Below, one piece after another: positions 7,424-15,131 of a stretch of 23,606 bases of DNA. Position 1 is the stretch's first letter. Each line of letters starts with the position of its first letter. Position numbers and translations under genes: made by a program. A model generated the notes under the pieces. That model was not told the DNA's origin and made no database searches. It saw nothing but the letters and a program-made list of their open reading frames with translations. This stretch comes from Gallionella sp. UBA4737 (lineage in GTDB: Bacteria > Pseudomonadota > Gammaproteobacteria > Burkholderiales > Gallionellaceae), in assembly GCA_002403995.1 (NCBI GenBank), contig DHIV01000080.1:8636-32241 (forward strand), in the 5' to 3' direction.

Positions 7424-7464
7424 AGGAGAGGTGAATTGCCATGAGTGCAGACGCTGAGAAATGA
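7424..7464 (+). other. Orphan translation start, truncated by a stop after seven codons
   Basis: A strong ribosome site (AGGAGAGG, 7424-7431) is followed by an ATG at 7441 that opens only seven codons before TGA. The coding part lies inside the right copy of the island's inverted repeat. It may be the 5' end of a gene displaced when the island arrived, or a chance match. The rest of 7350-7789 has no supportable gene. Confidence 0.3.
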
Positions 7465-7492
7465 AATTCCTCGATTAACTACCACAGTCCGC
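7441..7492 (-). repeat. Right copy of inverted repeat flanking the R-M island
   Basis: Read on the minus strand, this begins with the same GCGGACTGTGGT as 1672-1683 and keeps about 76% identity over about 50 bases by hand alignment. The five island genes lie entirely between the two copies, which are in opposite orientation. Confidence 0.6.
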
Positions 7493-7789
7493 TTAGGCCG
7501 AACAGCAGAACTCTCTGCTTCCACAAAATCCTGGCCAACTCGAGCGGAACCGGCACGCCTTCGCGATGCCTGGCTACATGATTACCAGGTGATTAATGTG
7601 CGGTAACACACAGATGCAAACGACAAGTTCCCATAAAGTTACAGTCATTACACACGGTGCTTGGCGTATTGATGGCAACGGCTTGTTTCTTGTTTTCGCA
7701 GACGTTGCTTTTTCGATCAACATCAGAGACAAGCAGACCTCAATAACTGTAAGTTAAAAAGACATTACTCATGCGGCTTGGTGGAGTGC

Positions 7790-7942
7790 ATGAAGAAAGA
7801 CTTTTGCGAATTCTGCATCGATTGCGCTTATGCAGGTAAATATTGCGGACACCCGAGTATCAAATATAACGAAACAATGAATCGGGCATTAATTGCAATG
7901 AGTGATCAAGAGAAGGCTATGGATTCGGCAGCAATAATGTAG
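7790..7942 (+). CDS. Small cysteine-rich protein, unknown
   Basis: This encodes 50 residues from an ATG preceded by GGTGGAG at 4-5 nt spacing, a better ribosome site than most genes here. The N-terminal half has four cysteines and a histidine (FCEFCIDC, then YCGHPSI), a CX2CX2CX6CX1H pattern that could bind zinc or an Fe-S cluster. The C-terminal half looks helical (MNRALIAMSDQEKAMDSAA). I do not recognise a family. It lies 42 bp before the HU-like gene on the same strand, so the two may be co-transcribed. The good ribosome site and ordered cysteines argue that it is real. Confidence 0.55.
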   Translation: MKKDFCEFCIDCAYAGKYCGHPSIKYNETMNRALIAMSDQEKAMDSAAIM

Positions 7943-7984
7943 CTTCCTGGCATTTCATATAAACCGACCCGCTATGGTGCACCC

Positions 7985-8290
7985 ATGGATCAATCTGAAC
8001 TTATTGAAAAAGTTGCAAAGGAGTTGGGCATATCGAACGCTCAGTCGCAGCGGTTGCTGAAGGCAACACTGCGGGAGATTCGTGACCTGCTCCGGGTCGG
8101 ACACGCGGTAACCATCCCGCACCTTGGCACCTTCGACACGGCGACGTACGAGGAGCACCGCGGTTATCGGCCAGTCAGTCATGACTTTGCGATATTCCCG
8201 AAACGGCGCGTGCCCGTGTTTCGCACGGGCACATTGCTCCGTGAAGAAGTTTACGATATCGAATCGGGCGAAGAAGGTGCGCCGACATGA
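7985..8290 (+). CDS. HU/IHF-like DNA-binding protein, divergent arm
   Basis: The protein has 101 residues. The N-terminal helical pair (MDQSELIEKVAKELGIS, then a second helix) and the following strand VTIPHLGTFDTATY match the HU/IHF dimer core. The conserved arm tip RNPxTG is replaced by GYRPVSHD, and the returning strand reads FPKRRVPVFRTG. HU proteins dimerise and bend DNA non-specifically; IHF prefers sites. The stop codon overlaps the start of the next gene, which begins with a second HU domain, so the two products may form a heterodimer at the membrane (inference). The ribosome site is weak. It is not a housekeeping hupA/hupB product, judging by the divergent arm and the acidic tail. Confidence 0.88.
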   Translation: MDQSELIEKVAKELGISNAQSQRLLKATLREIRDLLRVGHAVTIPHLGTFDTATYEEHRGYRPVSHDFAIFPKRRVPVFRTGTLLREEVYDIESGEEGAPT

Positions 8291-9174
8291 GCGACGACAA
8301 CAAGATAGCGCTCCACTCCTTTGCGGCGCTGGTAGCCAGGCGTGCCAAGGTCAGTAGTGTCGAAGCAGATGCCTTTATCCACCAATTCGCGAAGACCATG
8401 GCTGAGGAATTGGAGACGGGCGGCGACATTCCTCTGTATCACTTTGGCCGTTTCCATACGACCCATGTCGATGAACAGGCGGGGCACGATCCCAACTCCG
8501 GCGCGCCGTTAACGATTCCTGAGCACTCGCGTGTCCACTTTCGCCCCTACAATGCATTGCGCTTCGCAGTCAACGCGCCTTTCCGTCAGCTGCGAATCAA
8601 GGAACTCACTCCGGACAAAACAGAATGGCGTACCAGAACCGGCGTCTGGATCTTGCTGGCGCTGCTTTTATTGCTGATGATCGTGCTTGGCATCAGGACA
8701 AAGAGTGTGATATCCACTCAGGATGCGTCCGTGGTGCCGCCCGAGCTGTCATCGGATAAAGCCGTAGTGGCGCACACCGACCAAACTCCCGATACAGGCG
8801 CGCCCGCAACCGTCCCCGCTGTTCCCGTAGAACCGGAAACCACCCTGATGGCAATAGCTGCGGCGACAGGGGTTATCGTGACGCCCGGCGATACGTTGTG
8901 GGCGATTGCTGCGACCAGATTGGGCGATCCCTATTGGTGGCCGGTTATCTATGCGGAGAACAGACCAGAGCTGTCCCGCCGAAACCCGGACCTGATCGAT
9001 AGTGGGATCACACTGCGAATACCCGCTCTGGCCGGTAGCGTGAACAGTCCCAATGTCGCGGATCTCCGTCTGAAAACGAACGCTTACCAAATGGTGGCCG
9101 ACGATTACCGGAAACTCGGCAATCCTCGAACCGCAGAGTATGAGAAGGTCGCTGCCCGCTGGTCTAAAGAATAA
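8287..9174 (+). CDS. HU domain - transmembrane helix - LysM fusion protein
   Basis: The protein has 295 residues and three parts. Residues about 7-98 are an HU/IHF-like domain with helices, the strand PLYHFGRF, and a canonical arm (HDPNSGAPLTIPEHSRVHFRPYN would be its return; key residues D68, P69, G72, P78, F85, P87). Residues 119-136 are one hydrophobic helix. After a Pro/Thr/Val-rich linker (about 140-195), residues 197-246 are a LysM domain (VTPGDTLWAIAATRLGDP, then IPAL) that normally binds peptidoglycan. The C-terminal 45 residues are helical. The expected topology is DNA-binding end in the cytoplasm and LysM end in the periplasm. It overlaps the HU gene by ATGA, indicating translational coupling. 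A link between nucleoid and cell wall is inferred. The domain calls are firm; the function is not known to me. Confidence 0.88.
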   Translation: MSDDNKIALHSFAALVARRAKVSSVEADAFIHQFAKTMAEELETGGDIPLYHFGRFHTTHVDEQAGHDPNSGAPLTIPEHSRVHFRPYNALRFAVNAPFRQLRIKELTPDKTEWRTRTGVWILLALLLLLMIVLGIRTKSVISTQDASVVPPELSSDKAVVAHTDQTPDTGAPATVPAVPVEPETTLMAIAAATGVIVTPGDTLWAIAATRLGDPYWWPVIYAENRPELSRRNPDLIDSGITLRIPALAGSVNSPNVADLRLKTNAYQMVADDYRKLGNPRTAEYEKVAARWSKE

Positions 9175-9353
9175 TCGGGTAGCGTAGATCAGCCTTGTGA
9201 TTGCCCTCCCTCATTAAACCGTACATTCCGGGCAAACTAATTGCTTATGGCAATTCATCGGCCGAAGCGGCCCGATAGCTGCCCTGCCACGAAGAGCCGG
9301 ATTGGGCTATAAAGTGATCACACGAGAATTTAGAAAGAGGACCTATCTGCACG

Positions 9354-9560
9354 CTACAAATTCAGTTTTTTCAGTAAATCGTCAGCGTCTGTATTGGCCG
9401 AAGAGCCGATACTCACAGCAAGCGCGGTGACCGTCTTCAAAGTGTCGGCAAGCGACAAGTAGGCTGATAAATTTACGATCGCTTTTCCATCTCCTTTCAG
9501 TCGCAAAGCAGGCAGCTGAAAATTTTCATTGCTATAACTGAACAGTATCGATTCCTGAAG
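9354..9560 (-). pseudogene. Remnant of a coding region (3' end only)
   Basis: On the minus strand, a 68-codon frame runs from a stop at 9561-9563 to TAG at 9354. It has protein-like composition (for example LSAYLSLADTLKTVTALAV and DADDLLKKLNL) but no usable start codon at its beginning. It may be the C-terminus of a lost gene. I do not recognise the family. The surrounding gap 9175-9639 holds nothing else that I can support, apart from a short AATTGC/GCAATT palindrome near 9240. Confidence 0.3.
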
Positions 9561-9639
9561 TCACGAAGTAGCGGTTCCGGGCCGCTCCACCCGCATACCG
9601 AAAACTGGATGATCTTGACTCACAGAACAGAGTCGAGGT

Positions 9640-10272
9640 TTATTGCGCGAGATGGTTGTCGACGGCGTAGCGCATCAGTTCGGCGTTGTTATGCAGGTTC
9701 ATTTTTTCCAGAATGCGGCTGCGGTAGGTGCTGATGGTCTTCACGCTCAAGGCCAGAGAGTCGGCGATCTCCGTAACGGTCTTGGCCGATGCGAGCAGCA
9801 GGAATATCTGGTATTCGCGGTCCGACAGGATCTGGTGCGGAAGTTTCTTTTCATCCGTGCCGAGTTCGTTGGCGAGCATCTCGGCCACCGCCGGGCTGAT
9901 GTATTTCTTGCCGCCGGCCACGCGCAGCAATGCCTTGACCACTTCCGACGGGGCGCTCTCCTTGGTCATGTAGCCGGCGGCGCCCGCCTTGATGAGTCGC
10001 GTCGCGTACTGGTCTTCCGGGTAGATGCTCAGGATCAGGATCGGCAATTGCGGTCTTTCCGAATGGATCTGCTTGAGCACATCGATGCCGCTCATGTCCG
10101 GCATCGAAATGTCGAGCAGCACCACGTCGCAGTCGATCTCGCGTATCTTGCGCAGCGCGTCGATGCCGCTCTCGGCCTCGGCCACCACGCGCATCTCGCC
10201 GTTGTCCTCGATGATCTGTTTCAGCCCGCGGCGGACAATGGCATGGTCGTCGGCGATCAGGATGCGTATCAT
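9640..10272 (-). CDS. NarL/FixJ-family response regulator
   Basis: The 210-residue protein has a receiver domain (D8/D9, phosphoacceptor D54 in VVLLDISMPDMSG, switch serine in ILSIYPED, lysine in YMTKES). A LuxR-type helix-turn-helix covers about residues 146-206, with the signature LSDREYQIFLLLASAKTVTE and SVKTISTYRSRILEKM. Phosphorylation by the kinase encoded just upstream should promote dimerisation and DNA binding. Its ATG overlaps the kinase stop by four bases. The regulated genes cannot be deduced. Confidence 0.95.
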   Translation of the reverse strand: MIRILIADDHAIVRRGLKQIIEDNGEMRVVAEAESGIDALRKIREIDCDVVLLDISMPDMSGIDVLKQIHSERPQLPILILSIYPEDQYATRLIKAGAAGYMTKESAPSEVVKALLRVAGGKKYISPAVAEMLANELGTDEKKLPHQILSDREYQIFLLLASAKTVTEIADSLALSVKTISTYRSRILEKMNLHNNAELMRYAVDNHLAQ

Positions 10273-11582
10273 ATTTCTCTCTCTGTTTTATGACCGGTAG
10301 CAACCGGCAATATTACCGTTAAGCGCAGGCCTCCGCCGTGAGGGCTGTCGAACAGGATCTGGCCGCCCAGTTGCGCAACACGCTCGCGCATGCCGCGCAT
10401 GCCGTAGGAAGTCTGTGCGATAACATGCTTTTCAGGCAAGCCGCGGCCGTTGTCGCTGATCGACAGGATGGTTTCATCATCGCCCTGGTGGAATTCGGCG
10501 CTCACCCGGGTTGCCCCGGAATGTTGCGCCACATTGGTCAGCGCTTCCTGAAAAATGCGGAACAGATTGATCGCCGTCGTTTTGTCCAGCGTTTTCTCGT
10601 CGTCCTTGTCCTCCGCACCGATGACCTCGCATGCGATGCCGGTGCGTTTGTGGAATTGTCCGCACTGCCATTCAAGCGCAGCCACCAGGCCGAGATCGTC
10701 GAGTATGGTCGGATGCAGGTCGCTGATGACGCGCCGTGTGACGCCGACTGCGTTATCGATCAACTGCGTCATCGACTCGACATGTTCGAGTAACGGCGCT
10801 GTCTGCTCATTGCCGGACAGCTTGCTTGTCAGCCGGTAAGTCTCCATCTTGAGCGCAGTCAGCGTGCCGCCCAGATCGTCGTGTATCTCCCGGGCGATCC
10901 TGGTTTTTTCCTCCTCGCGCGCGGTCTGGATATGCGCGGTGAGCTTGCGCAATTGCTGCTCGCCGGCTTTGCGGTCGGTAATATCGGAGAAGATGCCGAC
11001 ATAGTTGGTAACCTGCCCTTCGGCTCCGAGAACAGCGGTGATGGTCAGCCACTCCGGGTATATATCGCCGTTCTTGCGGCGGTTCCAGACTTCACCGCTC
11101 CAGAACCTGTCCCGCTCCAGGACTTGCCACATGTTTTGGTAAAATTCCTTGTCATGGCGGCCCGAGTGCAGCATCCCGGGCGTTTTCCCGATCGCATCTT
11201 CGTTGGTATACCCGGTTATTTCCGTGAATGAATGATTGACCCTGAGGATTTTGTTGTTGGCATCGGTCACTACCACGCCTTCCCGGGATTCGAAAGTGAC
11301 CGCGGTGATGCTCAGTTCGTTAAATTGTTTCTGGAGCATGACCCGTTGCTTTTCAAGCGGGCGCATAGCCAAAACATAAATCCATGGAGTGACGATAATG
11401 ACCAGCAAAAGAGGATCTAGGAATTCCCAGAACACCGCAGAAATATTCAGGCCATAGATCTGCTTGAAAACGAGCTCTATCAACACCATGATCAGGAACT
11501 CTGCGGTCAGTATCAACAAGGCGATCAAAAACATCGCACCCCGGGGGGAACTGAAAATATCCTTCAGATGATGTTTGACCAT
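10269..11582 (-). CDS. NarX/UhpB-type sensor histidine kinase with PAS domain
   Basis: The protein has 437 residues. Two membrane segments (about 16-38 and 52-72) have only a short loop between them, so there is no large periplasmic sensor. A PAS/PAC domain follows at about 90-205 (VVVTDANNKILRVN; NRRKNGDIYPEWLTI; FSDITDRK). The HisKA_3 dimerisation helix carries phospho-accepting H234 in AREIHDDLGG. The HATPase_c domain shows N-box N350 (FQEALTNVAQHSGA) and G boxes DNGRGL (377-382) and GMRGMRERV. The signal is probably sensed in the cytoplasm or membrane by PAS, perhaps redox state or oxygen, but no cofactor-binding residues can be assigned. Its partner is the overlapping NarL-type regulator. 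Confidence 0.95.
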   Translation of the reverse strand: MVKHHLKDIFSSPRGAMFLIALLILTAEFLIMVLIELVFKQIYGLNISAVFWEFLDPLLLVIIVTPWIYVLAMRPLEKQRVMLQKQFNELSITAVTFESREGVVVTDANNKILRVNHSFTEITGYTNEDAIGKTPGMLHSGRHDKEFYQNMWQVLERDRFWSGEVWNRRKNGDIYPEWLTITAVLGAEGQVTNYVGIFSDITDRKAGEQQLRKLTAHIQTAREEEKTRIAREIHDDLGGTLTALKMETYRLTSKLSGNEQTAPLLEHVESMTQLIDNAVGVTRRVISDLHPTILDDLGLVAALEWQCGQFHKRTGIACEVIGAEDKDDEKTLDKTTAINLFRIFQEALTNVAQHSGATRVSAEFHQGDDETILSISDNGRGLPEKHVIAQTSYGMRGMRERVAQLGGQILFDSPHGGGLRLTVILPVATGHKTEREI

Positions 11583-11688
11583 GCGAGTCCGGAATCAATT
11601 GGCAAAGAGGTAGATCAGGTCTACTTCGGAATACTTTACCACTTCCTTGCAAGTGATCGCCACCCTTCCCGCATTGGCGGAATGCGCG

Positions 11689-11892
11689 ATGATGGCAACG
11701 ATCTCAAGGGGACAAGCGCCGATGTGCCTGGCGGTGCTCAAGACCGGCATGACCATCACCGTGACAGAACTGCAACAACAGTTGATCACCCGCATACGCG
11801 ACACCATCGATGATCCGGGCGCGATTCCGGAAATCATCGCAGTGCTTCTCAGCGAGAAGTCCGCCAATCAGATAGGTTTGGCTTCGGGATGA
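11689..11892 (+). CDS. Hypothetical small protein, uncertain
   Basis: This encodes 67 residues, the C-terminal part amphipathic and acidic (TELQQQLITRIRDTI; IPEIIAVLLSEKSA). GGCGGA lies about 8 nt before the ATG at 11689; an internal ATG at 11719 follows AGGGGA. The same DNA is open on the minus strand from 11867 to 11595, ending just before the kinase gene, so either strand could be coding. The plus-strand product looks more protein-like (the minus-strand product has a run of Cys and Met-Val repeats), but neither is recognised. Confidence 0.3.
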   Translation: MMATISRGQAPMCLAVLKTGMTITVTELQQQLITRIRDTIDDPGAIPEIIAVLLSEKSANQIGLASG

Positions 11893-12058
11893 TTTTCCGG
11901 GGCTGGTTAATTCTATAAGATGCCTTTGAAAATCATATGACGCTGTGCCATTGTCCCCGTGGAATTGGCATTGCCGTTTGGAAATAAAACGGAGTCGATC
12001 CCTTTAGCGCTGACAATCCCTGGGAGAATAGCCGAAGGAATCAAGCAATCGAATGACG

Positions 12059-12313
12059 CTAGGCTTTACGCCATTGATCCGGTTTGCCGCCTGCAGTATT
12101 GCGAACGCGCTCGACCAGGGGTGAAGCACCCGGACTCAATTCCTTCGCTCGTTCTATGGCTTTGGCTTGCGTGGGCAAAACATCGCTGGCTCTTTCTGAA
12201 TTGGCTTTCCTGACTGCAAAGTCACCTTCAGGCCGCTTTTCAACAAATACCTTTTTATCGCCTTTGTGAGCTGCTGCTGGTTTTGTGTGCTTGGTATCTT
12301 TGGTATTTGACAT
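12059..12313 (-). CDS. DUF2188-domain protein
   Basis: The protein has 84 residues. The ATG at 12313 follows AAAGGA at 9 nt; the upstream ATG at 12331 lies before this site and is unlikely. After a Lys-rich start it shows the DUF2188 pattern: a strand KVFVEKRPEGDFAVRK, then S-x-RAS with PTQAKAIERAKEL, and a final basic VERVRNTAGGKPDQW. DUF2188 proteins are small and of unknown function, and often lie near stress genes. No operon partner is seen. The gaps on either side (11893-12058 and 12314-12610) show no supportable gene. Confidence 0.7.
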   Translation of the reverse strand: MSNTKDTKHTKPAAAHKGDKKVFVEKRPEGDFAVRKANSERASDVLPTQAKAIERAKELSPGASPLVERVRNTAGGKPDQWRKA

Positions 12314-12610
12314 GGTGTATGTTCCTTTCATAAAAATGCCGATGAATGAGAATCAACGTGCATGACGCAGAATCGGTTTGAGCGTCATGGCATCACCGTA
12401 AACTTTCAAGCACAATCAAACTGTGCGCCAGCAAACATAGTGAGTAACACCCGCCATCTGATCCCTGAATTAAAAAGCCGAATTAAACGGTCCGGATCTA
12501 TAAAGGATTCTCGATTGGATCAATGCAGTCATACTGCAAAGCCAGACTTGGCCCTCCGTTCTTGTTTGAGCGGGGTGACGGTAGAATGACAGCGAGACTG
12601 GATCAGGACG

Positions 12611-14035
12611 ATGTCAAAATCACATAAAATCATTCTCTACACCATCAGCGGGTTCGCTGGTCTGCTCGTCCTCGTCGCGGTGGCTCTGCTTCTTTTTGTG
12701 GATGCCAATGCCTACAAGTCCCGGTTCGAAGCCGCCGCCTCGGGAGCGTTGGGGATGGAAGTCAGGGTCGGCGGCCGGCTGGGGGTCAGCCTGTTCCCGG
12801 GCTTGCTCGTCACACTGCAGGACGTGCACATTCGTAACCGGGGGGCGGACCTCGTCTCTGCAAAGGAAGCCAGGCTCGGGATCGATCTCCTCCCCCTGCT
12901 CAAAAAGGAAGTCCGGTTCGGGAAGATCGCGCTGAAAAATCCCGTCATCTCCATCGAGCGCGGCCGCGACGGCAAATTCAACTTCGAGACACCACAGACG
13001 GCGGGAGCGTTACCCGCCCTGAACCTGGCGAAAATTTCTGTTTCAGACGGGACGCTCCTCTACGCGGACAAACAATCCGGGGAAGGAGTCGAAGCCGGGG
13101 ACTGCAAGCTGGACGTGCGCCGCCTGCTGCTTTCGGGCGGGGAAAGTGCTGACCTGATGAAGAACCTTTCCTTCACGGCGGAACTCGCCTGCGGGGAGAT
13201 CCGGACAAAAGACTTCACGGTGTCCGGTTTGAAGTTCACGGCCGACGGGAAAAATGGAATCTTCGATCTCAAGCCGGTCACGATGGGAATCTTCGGCGGA
13301 CAAGGTTCGGGGAACGTCCGGGCGGACTTTTCGGGCGCCGTCCCCCTTTACCACGTTCATTACTCTCTGCCGCAGTTCCGCATCGAGGAGTTTTTCAAAA
13401 TCCTGTCGCCACAGAAGGTCGCGGAAGGCTCGATGGATTTCTCCGCAAGCCTGTCGATGCAGGGAAAGACTGTAAACGAGATGACGCAGACCGCGAACGG
13501 AGAGGCCTCCCTGCAGGGCGAAAACCTCACGCTCAATGGCAGCGATCTCGATCTGGAGTTCTCCCGGTTTGAGTCCAGTCAAAACTTCAACCTCGTGGAC
13601 GTAGGTGCCTTTTTCTTTGCCGGACCTGTCGGCCTGGCGGTCACGAAGGGGTACAACTTTGCGACCATCCTTAAAGGATCGGGGGGCAGCAGCGCGATCC
13701 GGACGCTCGTCTCAGACTGGAAAATCGAGCGCGGCGTGGCGCATGCGCAGGACGTGGCCATGGCGACAAACGAGAACCGGATCGCCCTCCAGGGAGGGCT
13801 CGATTTCGTCAAAGGGCGTTTTGATGACGTGACCGTGACGCTGATCGACGCCAAGGGCTGCGCCAAGGTACGGCAGAAGATCAGCGGCCCCTTCCAGAAA
13901 CCGGTGGTGGAGAAGCCGAATATTCTCAAGTCCCTCGCCGGGCCGGCGCTCAAGTTGCTCAAGAAGGGAAGGAAGCTCTTTCCTGGCGGAGAGTGCGAAG
14001 TGATCTACGCCGGCTCGGTGGCGCCACCGAAATGA
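12611..14035 (+). CDS. AsmA-family protein
   Basis: The protein has 474 residues. An N-terminal membrane helix (about 8-30) is followed by VDANAYKSRFEAAASGALGMEVRVGG, of which DANAYK and the G-rich strand are the typical AsmA start. Long repeating beta strands follow, with LGIDLLPLLKKEVRFGKI and SIERGRDGKFNF as further AsmA hallmarks. Proteins of this family anchor in the inner membrane and extend a beta structure into the periplasm. Relatives such as TamB and YhdP help move phospholipids to the outer membrane. The length is shorter than E. coli AsmA (about 617). The start follows AGGA at 5 nt. Strong use of G/C-ending codons gives it a different look from its neighbours. It appears to be a single-gene unit. 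Confidence 0.85.
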   Translation: MSKSHKIILYTISGFAGLLVLVAVALLLFVDANAYKSRFEAAASGALGMEVRVGGRLGVSLFPGLLVTLQDVHIRNRGADLVSAKEARLGIDLLPLLKKEVRFGKIALKNPVISIERGRDGKFNFETPQTAGALPALNLAKISVSDGTLLYADKQSGEGVEAGDCKLDVRRLLLSGGESADLMKNLSFTAELACGEIRTKDFTVSGLKFTADGKNGIFDLKPVTMGIFGGQGSGNVRADFSGAVPLYHVHYSLPQFRIEEFFKILSPQKVAEGSMDFSASLSMQGKTVNEMTQTANGEASLQGENLTLNGSDLDLEFSRFESSQNFNLVDVGAFFFAGPVGLAVTKGYNFATILKGSGGSSAIRTLVSDWKIERGVAHAQDVAMATNENRIALQGGLDFVKGRFDDVTVTLIDAKGCAKVRQKISGPFQKPVVEKPNILKSLAGPALKLLKKGRKLFPGGECEVIYAGSVAPPK

Positions 14036-14191
14036 ACGGATTGCAACGGAACCGGGGAAACGCTCAGGGCGCTTAATGTATCTATGTGCGTCAGCAGACA
14101 GAAGCAACCTCGATAATATTATTAGTATTAAACATCTGTTGATCTGTTGGCGAGCAGACACACAGGCACAACAGCTTGTTGAATGCTTTAT

Positions 14192-14232
14192 CCCGGAAAA
14201 CATATGCTGCAAGTAATTCTGTTCCGGGTTTT
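14192..14232 (+). other. Hairpin with T-tract upstream of the barrel gene
   Basis: CCCGGAA at 14192-14198 and TTCCGGG at 14222-14228 form a perfect 7-bp stem around a 23-nt loop, followed by TTTT at 14229-14232. It could terminate transcription from the AsmA-like gene or attenuate the barrel gene 39 bp downstream. The long loop makes this weak. Confidence 0.3.
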
Positions 14233-14271
14233 ATGCAACATCTCGTTTAATTCTTAGTAATAGGCGTAGAT

Positions 14272-14772
14272 ATGAAAAAAATGGCACTGGCAACTTTGGT
14301 ATCCTTGGGCATGTTATCGATGAACGCATTTGCGGACAGCGATACATACAATGGATTCTCACTGGCCTATGTCCAATCAAGGCAGAATGGCTTGACTGAT
14401 TCTACGTCAGGGGTCGCCATCCTGAGGTCAGTGCGCTTACAAGAAAACTACGGCTATGAAATGCAATTCGGACTTTTCGGTGACATCGGCTCGTACACCA
14501 CGAACGGTTTCGTGGAGTTGTCCGCAATTGGCTTCGTGCCACTGAGTGATAGCGGCTGGAAGCTGTATGGCAAGGCAGGCCTGGCTGATGTTTACTCACA
14601 TGGTTCACCTGGGACAGCCAATAATTTTGGGCTGACATACGGCGCAGGTGTTGAATTCCCACGCGACATCGGGAAAGTTCGCGTGGGATTCCAGCACGTT
14701 ACTGTGGGCAATGGCACGTTGTCTCCATCGCACAGCACATATCTGGTCGCGCTGACATTATTTCTCAAATAA
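14272..14772 (+). CDS. Small outer-membrane beta-barrel protein
   Basis: The protein has 166 residues. A Sec signal peptide (MKKMALATLVSLGMLSMNAFA) probably ends before D22. The mature part consists of alternating amphipathic strands, such as YNGFSLAYVQSR, GYEMQFGLFGDIG, GWKLYGKAGLADVY and VRVGFQHVTVG, separated by Gly/Ser/Asn turns, and ends with a hydrophobic strand YLVALTLFLK. About eight strands would fit an OmpA/OmpW/PagP-size barrel. No catalytic residues are seen, so a structural or uptake role is all that can be said. It appears to be transcribed alone. Confidence 0.75.
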   Translation: MKKMALATLVSLGMLSMNAFADSDTYNGFSLAYVQSRQNGLTDSTSGVAILRSVRLQENYGYEMQFGLFGDIGSYTTNGFVELSAIGFVPLSDSGWKLYGKAGLADVYSHGSPGTANNFGLTYGAGVEFPRDIGKVRVGFQHVTVGNGTLSPSHSTYLVALTLFLK

Positions 14773-14777
14773 GCAGC

Positions 14778-14835
14778 AATCGGGAGCAGGATAACTCTGT
14801 CCCCGCAAAGCATGAAAGTCCGCTTGCCCGATTTT
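14778..14835 (+). terminator. Possible terminator after the barrel gene
   Basis: AATCGGG at 14778-14784 pairs with CCCGATT at 14827-14833, and the T-run reaches 14835. The stem is short and the loop is about 42 nt, so this is a weak candidate. The rest of 14773-15127 holds only the tiny ORF listed separately. Confidence 0.25.
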
Positions 14836-15008
14836 AAGCTTGCCAGCGCATTCTATCGATATCCTTCAAGGACACTTTTTTGAAGCTGAATATTTAATAT
14901 CTTCTTCGGCAGGATCAATCGAGTCTGAACTGGCCGTATTGATTGTTCGCGTAAACTATCGCTAAAGAAACTGTGCGGGTTGCGCACGCTGAAGTCTAAC
15001 CGGTATTG

Positions 15009-15131
15009 ATGATGACAAATATTTGTATTGATTTTTCGCGGTACGCCAACTTTGCGCCCGCCGGCACGCCCCGCGACGTGGCGGAGCTGATCCGGTTGCC
15101 GGTGAAGCCGTGCGCGCTGAGGCCAGTATGA
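15009..15131 (+). CDS. Possible 40-residue leader ORF overlapping the transporter start
   Basis: A short frame from tandem ATGs at 15009 ends in a TGA that overlaps the transporter ATG as ATGA. Its centre reads FAPAGTPRDVAEL, similar to a motif common in TctC/Bug-type solute-binding proteins, so it might instead be a gene scrap. The ribosome site is poor. I list it because the overlap suggests coupling; it may well be chance. Confidence 0.2.
   Translation: MMTNICIDFSRYANFAPAGTPRDVAELIRLPVKPCALRPV

Noticed and set aside
9238..9290. AATTGC palindrome and ATCGG/CCGAT pair as a terminator after the LysM gene
   Set aside because: No T-run and imperfect stem; not enough to call a terminator.
9643..10293. 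216-codon plus-strand frame
   Set aside because: It is antisense to the NarL-type regulator; His/Val-rich shadow composition.
12362..12589. 75-codon plus-strand frame before the AsmA-like gene
   Set aside because: No ribosome site and no protein-like pattern; treated as noncoding.
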